Below, piece by piece: positions 8,409 through 21,437 of a stretch of DNA of 64,000 nt. This DNA is from Phellopilus nigrolimitatus. Taxonomy: Eukaryota > Basidiomycota > Agaricomycetes > Hymenochaetales > Hymenochaetaceae. The position numbers were made by a program, and so were the translations under genes. Every line of letters starts with the position of its first letter. Position 1 is the stretch's first letter. The stretch spans positions 1-64,000 of the forward strand of contig JAJOHG010000063.1 of NCBI GenBank assembly GCA_021029095.1. Reading direction: 5' to 3'. The notes below the pieces were generated by a model. It ran no database searches. It worked only from the letters and a program-made list of their open reading frames with translations, and was not told the origin of the DNA.

Positions 8409-11400
8409 CAAGCCGAACAGCCCCCTAAGATGCAAAAACACACACCAGCGATTTCATCCGTCCTTCCTTGGGCAGATTGCGTCTACGTATACCGTGGCGT
8501 CGTTTCACGGCGGCCTGCGCAGCACAGAGCACCAATGCATACGCGGATGGGGGTGCTGCGACGCGCAATCGCAGCACCGAAGCACCTCTATGCCCGCTCC
8601 TGCGACGACGCGAAATCAGAAGCCAGCGTGTCCGTTCCCGAATGGGGAGCCACAGATCGCGCGCGCGCTCCCCGAGGTCCCCCTGCGCACGCATGACTCA
8701 CCCCGCACCCAGTTTGAGCTCACGCGCGTGTACATATCCTCGTCCTTATCGCGCGAGCGAATATTAATACTCCCATGCGACAGCAGAACAAGGAAACACT
8801 AATACAGTAATAGACCTACACGTACGTGGAAAAGGAAAAAAATGAGCGGCTGTAATGATCAACCCGGGCCAGCCACATACATGTACGTGCATTATCTGCC
8901 TCGCTCCGCACAGTGCATCGTGCACAGCGACCCACAGCACAGCGTCAGCTCGAATAACCCCGCGTCCCATGGGCAGCCACGCCCCGCGCACATCAGTCCA
9001 CGCCAATATCGCCCTCGCATCTCTGGTCTCCGGTTATTTCTGGCCCTCAGGATCTCCTCATCGCGCCCGGGGCTTCCTGATGCCCTCCCGATCCTGATCG
9101 CCCTGCAATGCTTGTCGCCGCCCGCGCCAGTGCCAAGAGCATCCCTGCCCGCGCACCAAGTCCGACGCTGGCCTCAAATTGTACCTACTCGCCTCAGCGC
9201 GTCTGACGTTGTTCGACTCGGGCGCGCACGGCGCAAGTGCCCCGCCGCCCGATCTCCTCGATACATAGCGACTGGCACCGATACACGATACATATGTAAC
9301 TGCCCTCGACTCGGGCGCACCGGCTCCGCCCCGCCGCTGCCCTCGCCGCAGCCTCCTGTCTGGAGTGACCCGTGCAGAATGCAGGATGCAGGTCGAGATA
9401 GCTGCCGTCGGCGCGGGGCGCACCAGCTCCGGGCCCGCAGGCTCGGTACGACACGTCTATCTATCGGAAGCCTTACGCCTCTCATGGTTACGGATAACAG
9501 CATTTTAGGTGCAGCGCCCCCTGTGTCTCAAGTGTCTAATGCGATATGTACGTCTGCCGCAGTCTCTATCGCGGTGCGACGCGCCAAGCCCACGTTCCGT
9601 ACGAATCCAAAGCGACGCAGAGGCGGACCAGCGGCAAATCTGTCCCAAGACGGAGGTAAAACTATCATTTGTCCCGACTCGTGCACAACGCAGCCTCGCC
9701 TCGCCGCACCGTTCGCCCACCTCACTCGACCCAGGCGCACCAGCTCCGGGCCCTCGCGCTCGGTACGAAGCGAGTTTATCCCCAACTCTAACTTCTCTGC
9801 TTCTCTTGCGGCACCCCGCACCGCCCATGGCTCGCACAAACACAAAATACGCGTCGCCGCACGCCAGATCCGTAGCCGCTGCCCGCGCGAGCCCCAGTCT
9901 GGCACGCCAACTCTATCCCCAACTCTATTCTCAGCTCCCGGCTCCTGCGCCTAGACGCCAAAATCGCGCGCGCGCGCGCTCCTGTCTCAAGTGCGGACCG
10001 CGAAATCGGAGACACCCGCGGCCCGCCGCACTCCAAACTCCAGATTGTGTTTTTGTGCGTATCGCGCTGCTCATATGCCCGTATTCGCGCCGAAAAACGC
10101 GCCGCCATTTCGAAGACGGGCGGTCGTGAGATGGATGGAAGAACCCGACGCTCTGGAGCCGCTTCGGCGGCCGACGATAGCGGGAGCGGACTTGGCGACG
10201 GACAGCTTTGTATGCATATATGCGTACATATGAGGGCGCGCCGAGCCGCATCGAGCGTTCTGCGCCGCCGTGCTCTGTGAATTTAGCCTTCACACTCTAA
10301 TTGCAGATTGAGTCGCGGTCCAGCCCAGGCCAAGGGAAATGGTCGGTACCACAAATAGTGTAGTTCATGATAGATCTGACTTTACAGCTTATGAATCTGA
10401 AAGACAACGATGGCAGAGAGGAGCGAGCCGGCATGACTATGGAGTTCCCGTCAGATACCGAGTGTAAGCAACCGTGCCCAGAAATGGTCGTAACGCAGCC
10501 CAGCCCGCCAACGGAACACAAAAAAAAATGCCGGGGTCGTAGTACGTCGCCTCTGAAGGTAAAAGAGGGCCAAGTGAGCCTGATTCAGCAGGGAGGGTAC
10601 CCACTTTGCTACATACATGTAGATTGGACTTTGATCCAATAGCAACGAATAAATAGTTCGAGGAAGGAGACCCTGACCACCTCTCCAGTCTATCGATGCA
10701 TCAGACGCCGTGCAATACATTTCGGAAAAAACGCCCATACCACTGTAAATACTCGAGCATGCTCTCATCCCTCTATGCTACGGATATTTGGCTTGAATAG
10801 TGATCGGCATGGTCTACTTGCTCAAGTAAATACTACGCGGCGTTTTGGGGACTGGTATTCAAGTCAGCCATAGAGGGTCGATGTTCTGCACCCTCATCGT
10901 TCTTCCTTTCTTCAGAATATCAAGGAACACTAAAACAACTAACTATAAGCAGAACAAAAGGTCGTCCGACTCGAATCGTCCTATGGTATACTGTAAACCC
11001 GGAATGCCCGTGCACTGCATGTATAAGTACATACGCCCAAGAAGCTCCGGTGTTTCCATGCATCATCAGGCGCGGGCGAAGGCCCATTCCAACAAGAAAT
11101 TAGATATGAGCGATAGTGGAGCCCTCACTCGAGAACTAGAGGCCCCACCGTTGCCGGACGACGGAATCTAAAGGTGGGGCAAGCAAAAAAACGCATGCAC
11201 AACGTGTGTATGCGTGCGCGCGGGAATTGTTCTGCCCGGGCGGGCGCATCAAAATACATACATGTAATTGTTTTCGACTTTTCGTGCCTGTAGTTTGTAT
11301 TTTTGTGGAGACTCTTGTTACATAAGTATGTATGTCGTGTGGGGGATGGACCGGGCCCGGAAGTATAAATTTTACTTACACCGACCGCGTGGGCGGGCAT

Positions 11401-11929
11401 GACGAGGGAGGGCTGTGGGCACTTCCAAAAGGTAATTTCGGGATGCGTGTACAGTAAGCCTCCACCAGCCTGGGGAAAATCAGGCACGCAGCAATTAGGC
11501 AGCACCACACCGAGAGTGGGCGCTTCTTGGGGTCCCTGTGAACCCTGTAGAGTAGTGCAGTGGCGACGGCCCTGATTGTCCCGGCGATCGCATCACCCGG
11601 CGATCGGCCTCGGCTGCAGCCTGCAGATACGACCCCGGCCTGGGTGCTGGTGGGGGTGCAGCGGGCGGCGTGGTGGGGATTGGATTATTTGATTGGGTGA
11701 TTGCACGCCGGCGTAGGTGCGCGCGTGCCGGCCTGCGCGGCCTTGTCTGACCCGTTTTTCGAGGTTGCAACGGGGATGGGCGCAAGGCGTACAAGTACAA
11801 CGAGTGGGGTATGACGCACGCTGCGCGAGATTGGCGAAATTGACTTTCTGTATTTTACTTTATTACATAATGTTATGCAGAAGAAGCGCACGATAGCATT
11901 TTTGGACGCGCGGGTTCGCGCCCATCTTC
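8409..11929. other. Gene-poor GC-rich intergenic DNA
   Basis: No gene is supported. Long open frames, such as the 370-residue one at 8842-9954 (+), have simple Arg/Ser/Pro composition in GC-rich DNA, no domain, and overlapping open frames on both strands. Short related segments recur within 9.2-9.8 kb, for example GCACCAGCTCCGGGCCC near 9420 and again near 9737. Confidence 0.6.
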
Positions 11930-13420
11930 ATCGCTCGAGTTCCTTTCCCTCCGTCCCCTTCGTTGTCTCTCGTCGTCGACCCCGTCGTGCGCGCATTCAT
12001 ACCCGCTCGTCCCCGACGCACCGCCGAAAGACGCGCTCCCGAACAGCACGCGATCGCAGCAACTGCACCTACCGGATAACCCCCGCTCGTACAGTACTGT
12101 TCGGTGGACTTTGACCGACCCAAATTTATCGGCACATTTATCCTCGGACAAAAGCGATCCCAAATTCACAAGACTGCGAAAAGCGTGTTTTGTCTCCGTC
12201 TGTAGACCGTTTGTCAACGCATATCAGCTAAAATAACGGCGGGGAAAAAGTCGGTGATTGTGCAAGAGCTAAACTGGGAGATCTTCAAATTGCCCAGTCT
12301 CACCCATAACTTTCACCTACCCGTTACATCTTGTCCAGTCGAGCGCGCACCCACAAAGACCCGACGCCAGAGCCAGAGCCAAAGCCAAAGACTAAAAGAC
12401 GCGAGCCCGAACAGCGCGCGATCACTGGGACTGGAACTGCCAGATAAGGCCCATACGAGGAAGCTCCGTGAATTCGCACAATCACTGAGGCCGCCGTACG
12501 TACGTGCGTGCGTATCCGCCTGCGCCGCAGTGAATCCGCGCCAGATACCGATATCGCCTACCTGAACAGCACAATAGGACGCGCGCCAGACAGAACAGAG
12601 TCCTCATCGCGAGCGAACAGCACAGCGCCGGAGCACGCGCAACAAAAGAGGGCTTTTTTTTTAAAAGCCAGCCTACAACCACCGTACGTTTTTCCATTTC
12701 GCTCCAGGGCCATCGCCGTAATCTCAAACTCACCGCTATACATTCCAGAGAGTTTGCCTGAGTTCACAGGACTGCGAAAACTGTGTTTTCATCCGTACGA
12801 AACCTGTTTTGTCTGAAGGGGAGCCCTGAACTTTTGAACTATTAACGTGTATCAGCTAAAATAAGGGCCCGTCTTGTCTTGGTCAAATATACCTTTCCTA
12901 TCCCAGGAGATCTTCAAATTCGCCCAAGTTCACCCAAATCGTATACCCACTCTGGGAGCCTTCTCGAAAGCGACGCTAATTTGCGCTGATTTGTGCCGCT
13001 CTTTCCACACCGTCTCGTTCCGTCAGCTCTCGTCGTCGCCCCCGTTGAGAACGCACGCACGCGTGCCAAAGACTCAGCACCAGAGCCAAAGCTAAAGACT
13101 AAAAGGCGCGAGCCCGAACAGCGCGCGATCGCTGGGACTGAAACCGCCAGATAAGCCCCGTGCGAGGAAGCATCCTGCTCATATAAGTGAGCGCACTCCC
13201 ACCATCACAATCTCTGAGGCCGCCGTACGTACGTCTGCCGTCGACGTCTGCATCTGCTCGCCCCCCTACGCCCGCGCCGCAGCGAACCAGAACCCGCAGG
13301 CCCGATACCGCCAAGGTTGACGACACGACAGGACGCGCGCCAGACAGGACAGCGCCCTGATCGCGAGCGAACAGCGCAGAACACATTACAGCAGCGCGGG
13401 AGAACCGACCCGCAAAAAAA
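11930..13420 (+). repeat. Degenerate tandem repeat upstream of SKN1
   Basis: About three diverged copies of a roughly 0.6-kb unit. GAGATCTTCAAATT occurs near 12280 and 12906. TCAGCTAAAATAA occurs near 12226 and 12851. A block around CCCGAACAGC, followed by GCGATCGC- or GCGATCAC-like sequence, occurs near 12037, 12413 and 13109. The last copy runs up to about 110 bases before the SKN1-like start codon, so the repeats occupy the promoter and 5' leader. Confidence 0.7.
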
Positions 13421-13529
13421 GTCCGAAACCCAAGCTAAAATTAAAAAAGCAGCCCAAACGTGCGGTTTCTCATCATATTGCGCTTCGCAAGTTCCCGTGC
13501 TCACACCTCCTCTTAGCCACGACCCGGCC

Positions 13530-16500
13530 ATGCCCATCCGCCGCCCGCGCCCCTCCACCTCCTCTTCCCTCTCCTCCGTTCCCTACTCGTACGCCGACCC
13601 CGCCGCCCCGCTCCTTTCCCCAGCCTCTCCATCCCTGTCCTTCATGTCCTCCCCGCCAGGCTCCCCAGGCGCACGGCGCAAGCCCTACTCGCCCCTCAGC
13701 GCCTTCGAGTCCGTGCCCAGCGCCCCGCCCGCACCCGTCGCCGTCGCCGCGTCCGCGTCCGCGCGCTTCGCCCCCGAGCTCCAAACCCAGTCCCAGCTCC
13801 AGCCCCAAAGACGCTCGACGCTCTCCTTCGAGATCGGCGGCGGCGGCAGCGAGGCCGACACGGACACGGACCGCTCCTCCGAGGCGCACGCCCGCGCGCA
13901 CGCGCCGCCCCCGCCGCCCTCTGCACACGACTTCGGCGTCGTTGATGAGATAGAGGAGGAAGAAGAAGCAAGGGAGCTCGCACCCCCGCGCCCGCGCTTC
14001 CTCGCGGACTCCGCCGCGCGCGCCAGCTGGTCCTCGCAGGACTCCTCGCTCTACGCGCCCAGCGATGCCACCGACAGCGAGGCCGCGAAGGGGTATGCCA
14101 GCGAGGGCGCCGACGAGGAGCACCGCATCAACCCCACCCCGAGCCAGAGCCGAGCCCCGAGCCAGAAGCAGAAGCAGAGGAAGACGAGCAGCGCGAGCGC
14201 GGGCAGGACGGCGACGGGCCTCCCCCCGGGTGCTGCGCCCCCGCGTCCCGCACCGTACGCCTACCCGCAGCCGCCGCAGGCGCGCGCGCCCTCCCCCGGG
14301 ACTGGGAGCGCGAGCGACATCGCAGAGCGCCCGCCGCGCGCGCGCGCCCCGCCCTCCGCCTTCCGCACGCAGGGGCGCAACAGCTTCACCGGGCCCCCCG
14401 GCGCCGTCGCCGACTCGCTCGCGGACGCCGCCGAGAACGGCGGGATCGGGGCCGGCGACGGCGGCTCGAGCGCGGGGCACGGCTCCGCGTCGGCGTACTC
14501 ACCGCTCTCGCCGCTGAGCCCCGGCTCGGCCAACGGCAACAGCAACATAAACGCGTACCCAGGATACCCCTACCCCGGGCAGGGCTACGCCTACCCGCCC
14601 TCGTCGCCCGGTTCGCCGTCGTCCGCGCCGGGACAGGCGTACTTGCCGTATCCCTACCCGTACCCGCCCCCAGGCTCCGTCTCCAGCGTCGCCGGGAGCG
14701 CGAACGGGAGCGCCAATGGGGGAGGGAGCGGCGTGGCGACGCCCCGCCCGCACAACGCGTTCATGGCGAGCAGTGCGATGGCGCGCGCGAGCGCCGCGGA
14801 CCTCGTGCCGTACGCCGCGCGCATCAACGGCATGAACGCCGTCGCCACCGGCGGAACCGGCGGCGGGAGCAGGAGGAACAGCGTCGACGTCGGAGTGAGT
14901 GCCTCTCCGCGTCTCTTCAACGCCGTCGCCTTTTCTGATGGTGTTTTGCGCAGCAGTTCAGCCCGTTCGCGCTCGAGGACAACGTACGTCCCCTTTGGTT
15001 CTACCCGCGTGCGCGACCTCACTGACCCTCGTTCCCATTCGACAGCAGCAGTTCGCGCCCCCGAACCCACCGTTCGCCGGGCACGGGTACAGCAGCACGT
15101 CGAGCGCACCGGGGTACCCCGTGCCCTACTCGCCTTATCCGCCGCCGCCGCCGCGCCCGCACACGCCAGGTACACCTAGCACTCCCGTCGGCGCGGGCGC
15201 AGGCGCAGGGGACCTCCCGGGGCTGCGCCACGCAGGCGGCAGCGCCGCGCGTCTGCGCGAGCCGTTCCTCTCGCCCGCGTCGCGCCGCTCGAGCAGCGTG
15301 TGGGCACCGCCGACGCCGCTGCTGTACTCTGCGGTCGCCCCGGGGGAGCGCGCCGCGAGCGGGTTCTTCCAGGTAGGCGGGAACGGGAGCGCGCTGCACC
15401 TTGCGCTCCCTGGGAAGAAGGAGCCGCTGCCGAGTAGTGCGCTGCAGCGGAAGATTAGCAGTGCGTTTTTTCCGGTTCTATTTGTCTTTGTGAAGAGAAT
15501 GGGCGGCTGATTGAGCGGCGGGGCACAGTGTCGGAGAAGCCGTGGGTGACGCAGAAGGAAAAGTGGGAGGGCGCGGCGTGGTGGGTGACGTTCTGTATCA
15601 TGTGGGTCGGCGTCGCCGTCGGCGCGGTGCTGTGCTTCTTCGGCTTCCGGTGCGTTTTCCCTCATCTGAGCGAGCGAAATGAGCTGACTGCGGGCGGGAC
15701 GTACAGCGGCGTGCAGAAGATCGAGCAGAACCTGTGCTCGGTCCTGGACGACGACTTTTCGACGTTCGACACGAACACGTGGCACGCCGATGTCGAGCTC
15801 GGCGGGTTCGGGTGCGTCTGTCCTTTGAAAAAACAATGCGTAGTGCTTATCTACCGCGTACAGCAACGGCGAGTTCCAGATGACGACGGACACGTCCGAG
15901 AACCTCTACATCAAGAACGGGCAGCTGTACATCATGCCGACGCTCACGTCGGACGAGATCGGCGCGGCGGCGATCTTCGACGGGCACACGTACAACCTCT
16001 CCGGGTGCACGTCGACGAACGTGTCCGCGTGCAGCGTCACGTCGCGCGCGAGCTCGGGCACGGTCATCAACCCCGTGAAGAGCGCGCGCATCTCGACGCA
16101 GAACAGCTCGGGCATCACATTCGGGAGGGTCGATGTGCGCGCGAAGCTGCCCGTGGGCGACTGGCTGTGGCCTGCGATCTGGATGCTCCCGACGGACTCG
16201 AAGTACGGCCCGTGGCCGCTCAGCGGAGAGATCGACGTGAGCGCGGCGCCTCCTTTTCCCCCTATACGTAACTATGACTAACGCGGGTTTCTCCGGCGCA
16301 GATCATGGAGGCGCGCGGAAACCTGCCGTCCTACCCCGCGCAGGGCGACAACTTCGTGCGCTCGTCGCTCAACTGGGGCCCGCTTGCGAGCGTCACGGCG
16401 CGCGCGTTCGGGTGGCAGAGCCAGAAGCGCACGACGTACGCGGCGGACTTCCACGTGTACTCCTTCGAGTGGACGGGCTCGTTCATGCGCTTCAGCGTCG

Positions 16501-16987
16501 ACTCGCAGCTGAACGCGATGCTCGACCTGAGCCTCGCGAAGACGAGCTTCTTCGAGCGCGGCGGCTTCCCGCAGACCGCGCAGAACGGCAGCACCGAGGC
16601 GGTCGTGACGAACATCTGGGAGGGCCAGGGCAACGCGGCGCCCTTCGACCAGGAGTTCTACCTGATCATCGACCTCGCGGTCGGCGGGACGAGCGGGTGG
16701 TTCCCCGACAAGCAGGGCGGCAAGATGTGGTTCGATGGGTCGGACAGTACGTGTCTCTATCTTCTTCTGCTCCCGCGTTCTTGCTCTGATCGCGCGTGGA
16801 TATAGCTGCGATGACGGACTTTGCGAGCGCGCAGAGCACCTGGTCCCCGACGTGGCCAACGAGCGACGACGACCGCGCATTCCGCATGTGCGTATCTCCC
16901 TTTGGTTTCTCCCGCTCCTGTTCTATCTGCAGCCCTGACGCCCTCCTTTTCTCCAGCGACTACGTCAAGATGTGGAAGACATGTTAA
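13530..16987 (+). CDS. SKN1: SKN1/KRE6-type beta-glucan synthesis-associated protein
   Basis: Type II membrane glycosidase-like protein (GH16-related) needed for beta-1,6-glucan in the fungal cell wall. Exons: 13530-14894, 14954-14983, 15046-15460, 15529-15649, 15707-15811, 15864-16236, 16302-16746, 16806-16887, 16957-16987; 988 aa. Residues 1 to about 615 are a Ser/Pro/Gly/Ala-rich tail, expected to be cytosolic. One TM segment follows (AAWWVTFCIMWVGVAVGAV, about 620-640), then the lumenal domain. The catalytic-type motif GEIDIMEARGN is split by an intron after GEID. Family landmarks FGWQSQKR, FYLIIDLAVGGTSGWFPD and the ending VKMWKTC are present. All phases agree. Exon 2 is only 30 nt, and its exact acceptor is the least certain point. 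The N-terminal tail is longer than in yeast. Confidence 0.93.
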
Positions 16988-18030
16988 ACACGAACGGACG
17001 ATTGAACCTGTAAAGAAGACACTAACACGGACTTGGCTCTACTACTTTCTTGGACGCTGATACGCTGATACGCTGATACACCAACCTATACACCCGATAC
17101 ATCCAGACGAATACGCGCGCATGCATGTCGTATATATGCGGCCTCGCTCTCTACTCTACTCTATACCAGTACCTCTTATACTTTGGTTCGTGTTGTCTCT
17201 CTCTTCCTCTGGCTTCCCTTCCCGCGTTCTCTTCTGTGGACTCGTAGTACTAGACCCCTTTTCTCCGTATATGTAAAGCGATCCTGATCTCCCGCTCTCA
17301 TCCTTCCTTTTCTCGGTATCATTGTGCTTTCTCCTCCACGTCGTACTTAGCTCCCGCTTCTGCGCCCTGCCCTACCCCAGGCCCGATATTACACCATGCA
17401 GAAAACGCACCGCGACCCCGCGGTCTGATTATACGATATATACATACACGCAACCCGGTACCGATTTCTCACAGTCGTAGACAGTTAAGAACCGATGCGA
17501 CTCGTATCCGTTTGAGTAATGTGATTTAATGCAGCGGACTTCGTCATGACTGCTTGCCTCCCTGGCTTCTGGTCTTTTAATAGAGAGGGGGTTGGGCACT
17601 CTCGAACAAGGAATACTTCAAAGTTCGCAGATAACTACTGCTAGGCCGCAGCACGTTCTGAAAATTCGAAATACTTACTAAATGTCCAGCACCGGCTCTA
17701 TGCAGGCAGATCTTGCCTGCCGACTTATTCCGCGGTCCCCGTGGCTCTCAGAAACGATAGTCAGTTTTACAGGTACAGTACTGGCAATGTGTAGCGCGTT
17801 ATTGACACCTGTTTACGTGTCTTTAGAGTTTCCCGATTCATCAAGCGGTACATAATGCGCGATAGCAGATGCGTTGAGAGCGCTTACAACTGGCAAGCGT
17901 GCTTAGTCCCTAGTCGTGGGAGACGAACCGCTTTCCGTATGCCAGACCGGGCCTTTTTGGTAATATGGGATTATCTGCATTACTGCAGTACTCTATAAGA
18001 GTTGAGCAAACCTGCTCTAGCAAATAGCAC
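16988..18030. other. 3' flank and intergenic DNA
   Basis: 3' UTR and intergenic DNA after the SKN1-like gene. It contains a short tandem of the 10-mer CTGATACGCT at about 17056-17083. No gene is seen. Confidence 0.55.
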
Positions 18031-18038
18031 GTCTTGAG

Positions 18039-18912
18039 TAGGGCTCCGCAACGTACCCGTATATACGAAATACGGTACGGTACGGTACGGTCACGTACCA
18101 GTATCGTAATGCTCTCCGAGGGTCTAAAATACGGTCACGTATTTACGTGACCGTACACGTATTGAACCCGTATAATATGTCTGTATACGTTCGTAATACG
18201 TGATACGTGACCCTACACCCATACTATCTAACTAGAAGCATGTGATCGTGAGGTACATACCTCTAATTAGGTATTAGTCTCCCAACTGCAAATAATACTT
18301 CAAATAAATGCTGATTGCCGGCTATTTGACATCACCGCGGCCGTGCCACCACAGCGTGGATCGTCGGCACTGCCCGTGTTGGCAATCCACGTGACTTTTC
18401 ATCGCCATCAACGCACGCCGCTGGCTTCCCGCGCCGCGCGCGACACCGAGATAGTTGTGCTCGTCGTGTCGAACGACGAGCACGACTATCTCCCTCAATT
18501 TTCTACCTTTTCCAGTCTTTTTTACTTTGCATCATACGTGTGTCATAGAGCAGATTCAAATGAAATTGGAAAAATAAAAGTGGGACTTTGGTGCCGCCAT
18601 CCCCTCCCCCCTCCTCTCTTTTTTTTTTCTTGCCACTGCCTGCCGTTTGCTCTTCTCAACAAATAAATATGATTTTGATGCCGGAAAAAGGCAAAATGCG
18701 ACAAACTCTTGTAAAATTTCCAAAACGAAACTTTCTTCTATGTTTACATAACCCGTATACCACGTATCACCGTATACGGTCAGTACCGTACCAGTACCGT
18801 ACCGTATGTGCCCACGAAAACTCAAAATACGGACCGTATTAATACTGAACGTACCAGTATTCAGGTTTCGAAAATACGTACGTACCAGTATACGGTACGT
18901 TGCGGAGCCCTA
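18039..18912. mobile_element. hAT-type MITE with 8-bp target duplication
   Basis: 874 bp. Both ends read inward TAGGGCTCCGCAACGTACC (19 matching bases) before diverging. GTCTTGAG flanks it exactly on both sides (18031-18038 and 18913-18920). An 8-bp duplication with short TIRs is typical of the hAT superfamily. The subterminal regions are full of TACGGT, GTACC and CGTATCACG-like motifs on both strands. A near-perfect hairpin (arms about 20 bp, loop about 5) sits at 18449-18493. There is no transposase ORF, so it would depend on a transposase elsewhere. Confidence 0.88.
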
Positions 18913-19157
18913 GTCTTGAGTTGTTTGGCCTTCGATTTTCAAGGGAGTAATAGGGTTAGGGTAAGCCTGACAAAGGCATTCTCGGTAATGGTGGCGCTAA
19001 AGTGCGCCGTTCACCAAACTTCTAATTATCCAAAGTGTGCAAAGACGATTCAATGCATATAGCTGTCCACTGTCCCGCGCCATTTCTGAATTCTAAGTCA
19101 GAATAAGCCCACACTGAAAAAACGCTTGCTTAATGGACAAGTACCTGCAAATATACA

Positions 19158-21001
19158 CTATCTCGCACTATCAATCGATGTGGAAGAGCGGCTTGCGACG
19201 GCCATGGTTGTCAATGTCTGGTCAGATGTTGTTGAGCTTCCGGATGCATGAGCTCGAAGGTGCAGAATAAGGCGACTGGATAAAATGCAGGACATGCTTT
19301 CCATGAATGGATCTAAAATATCGAGCAGAATTGGGCGCTTGTGGGGAATGCAAATGGAGATCAGGGCCTGAGAAAAAACTATCCTAGACACGACAAATTT
19401 CAGAGCGTCAGTTTCAATGCGAGCAAAAACTTGGCATGGGGAATGCTGGAATATGATATCCTCACGAGGTCACGATTGAAAAGAAAGCCAATCCTTAAGA
19501 AGTTACAATTTAAGTGAGAAAATTCAGTTGGAACCGGCATCTTAGGCGATTAAAATGCAGACAAATACCATCGCGAAAGATAATCCACATGAGGCCTTTT
19601 TTCCTATCCACGGCTAGTAAGAAACCATGATGAGTTCGGCAGACCATGGAATCGCACGAATAAAACGCACCGGCTCGCAATAGCCTTATGACAGACAGCG
19701 TGTCCATTATGAGATGGAAAGAAAGCGGCGCAAGGTACGACATAAGCTGACCCACTTGAGGCACGTAGGATATCGACGATATACAAGGCATCCCGCTCCT
19801 ATCAGAATAGATAGCATCAAGTTCTGCTTCTGTCTGATATGAGTAGACCGGCTTCACATCTGCAACCTTGAGACTATGAGTTGCAATGTAAGTTATATAC
19901 CCTACTGTATTGAAAGACATGGAATTGACTTGCACTTGACGTTCGTGGTCAAAATGAAGAGTACGGCTGTGAGTGCAATCATTTCCGCCTAAAACGTGAA
20001 TTCGATAAGAATCAATAAAAGAAATACCATGAAACTGGAGACACTAACGAAAAGAAGTGCGACAATAAGCCTTTTCATAACCTTATTACCGCAGTAAAGC
20101 GCATATGTCCTCATGGAAATTAGAACTGCATAGCAGGTCGTGATTTTTCACAGGTGAAAAGCATAATCGGACTTACCATGTGGAATAATGTTGATAATAG
20201 AAGCCATCCTATTTAAAACAGTTCAACTTTTTCACAATGAGATTGACATCTGGGTGCATGCGAACCATATTTTTAGTCTGTACATTCCCTTGGTCGTCTG
20301 GACAGAAGCGATAGTCCCCATATCGAATAAGCAAAACATAAAGGTGTAGTCGTATATACTCACGGATAACGGACAAACACTCATGTCTTGCACTACTTGG
20401 TTATGGACGTAAATCACATTGGAAGTAAGCCACAAGTTGAAACGTACGTGGAAACCAGAACGCCATCAACACAAAACCCGGATACCGACAAGCAAAGTAA
20501 AGAAGTTTCCCTTTGGTCCATTTTGATTTCTGGAAAAGGAGGTCAGCAAAAAAAGCTTTTTGGAGCTCGGTTTGAGGAGAACTGACCCAAATCAATCTGT
20601 ACTGTTTAACAGAAAACACCATTTAATCATTATTTTCGTCTAGAGCGCCAAACACACGAACCTCTCTATAACACATATGATACCAGCATGTCAATGAACG
20701 TGTACGGCCGATGCATGGCAGACAGAAATAGGAAACGTGCTTACGTGGGGAAACACATGGCGCAGTCGTATACCATCAGAGCAAAGCTTGCAACTATACG
20801 CGACGTGTAAGATGCTTACACACCACATAAGCTCACAGGAAACGCACCAGTAATGAGCTACCAATTCATATATTGTCCAGTAAGTTTGATTCGATTTATC
20901 GGAGAAACGAGAAATCGAATACTAACATTGAGAATTTGCAAATCCGACATAGTTTGTACGAGTTGCGATGCATCTTGGGAGTTGTTAGCAGCAGTAGTCA
21001 T
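19158..21001 (-). CDS. DUF6533-family membrane protein, tandem copy 1 (possibly degraded)
   Basis: Seven-TM-like family of unknown function, expanded in Agaricomycetes. The start is taken at 21001 (MTTAANNSQDASQ). Recognisable exon pieces follow: VASFALMVYDCAMCFP (about 20800), YRLIW then KSKWTKGKLLYFACRYPGF (about 20450-20610), MASIINIIPH (about 20190), SMRTYALYCGNK (about 20100), MIALTAVLFILTTNVKC (about 19950), SGMPCISSISYVPQVGQLM (about 19770), and a last exon from about 19385 to the stop at 19158 (FSQALISICIPHKRP). Most pieces have good GT and AG borders. I could not join all phases, particularly around the second exon and between 19400 and 19700, so a pseudogene is possible. It is paralogous to 21438-23303. 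Confidence 0.6.
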
Positions 21002-21437
21002 AAGGACAAAGATGAGAGGGAAATGGGGATCACAAGACGACGACGACCGCGAAGAGCCTACTTCTTATATCGGTTCAGTTCAGCAAATAAGTCGGTGCCC
21101 CACCTGTTGGCACCTGTATTTATCTACCAATCAAAACATATCGTTGTAACAGCATCATGTCAAGCCAACATACTAATAAAGTTGCAGAGCCCCAAGTCCC
21201 TGTCTCACATCAGTCTAGCCCGAGTCGCAATTAGGCGTTGCAGGACGACGGTGCAGAGCATCCTCTTTAAATCGGGTCGATGCGATGATGACGGAGTACA
21301 AGGTACTTTGGTCCATCTTCTTGACGCAAAGATGCTGATCTTGCTCCAACACTGCCTTCTGATATCATTAACATATCAATTCAAAACGGTTCAGCGTACA
21401 TGTACCTGCAGATATACACTGTCTCGCGTTATCAATC

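Noticed and set aside
8842..9954. Long open frame of 370 codons on the plus strand
   Set aside because: GC-rich DNA with few stops; Arg/Ser/Pro-rich translation, no domain, and other frames on both strands are open too.
13473..14480. Open frame of 335 codons antisense to the SKN1-like gene
   Set aside because: It is the mirror of a codon-biased, GC-rich exon; the sense strand has a complete, spliced gene with a known family.
18949..18965. TTAGGG-like repeat
   Set aside because: Only two units (GGGTTAGGG); too short to be an interstitial telomere.
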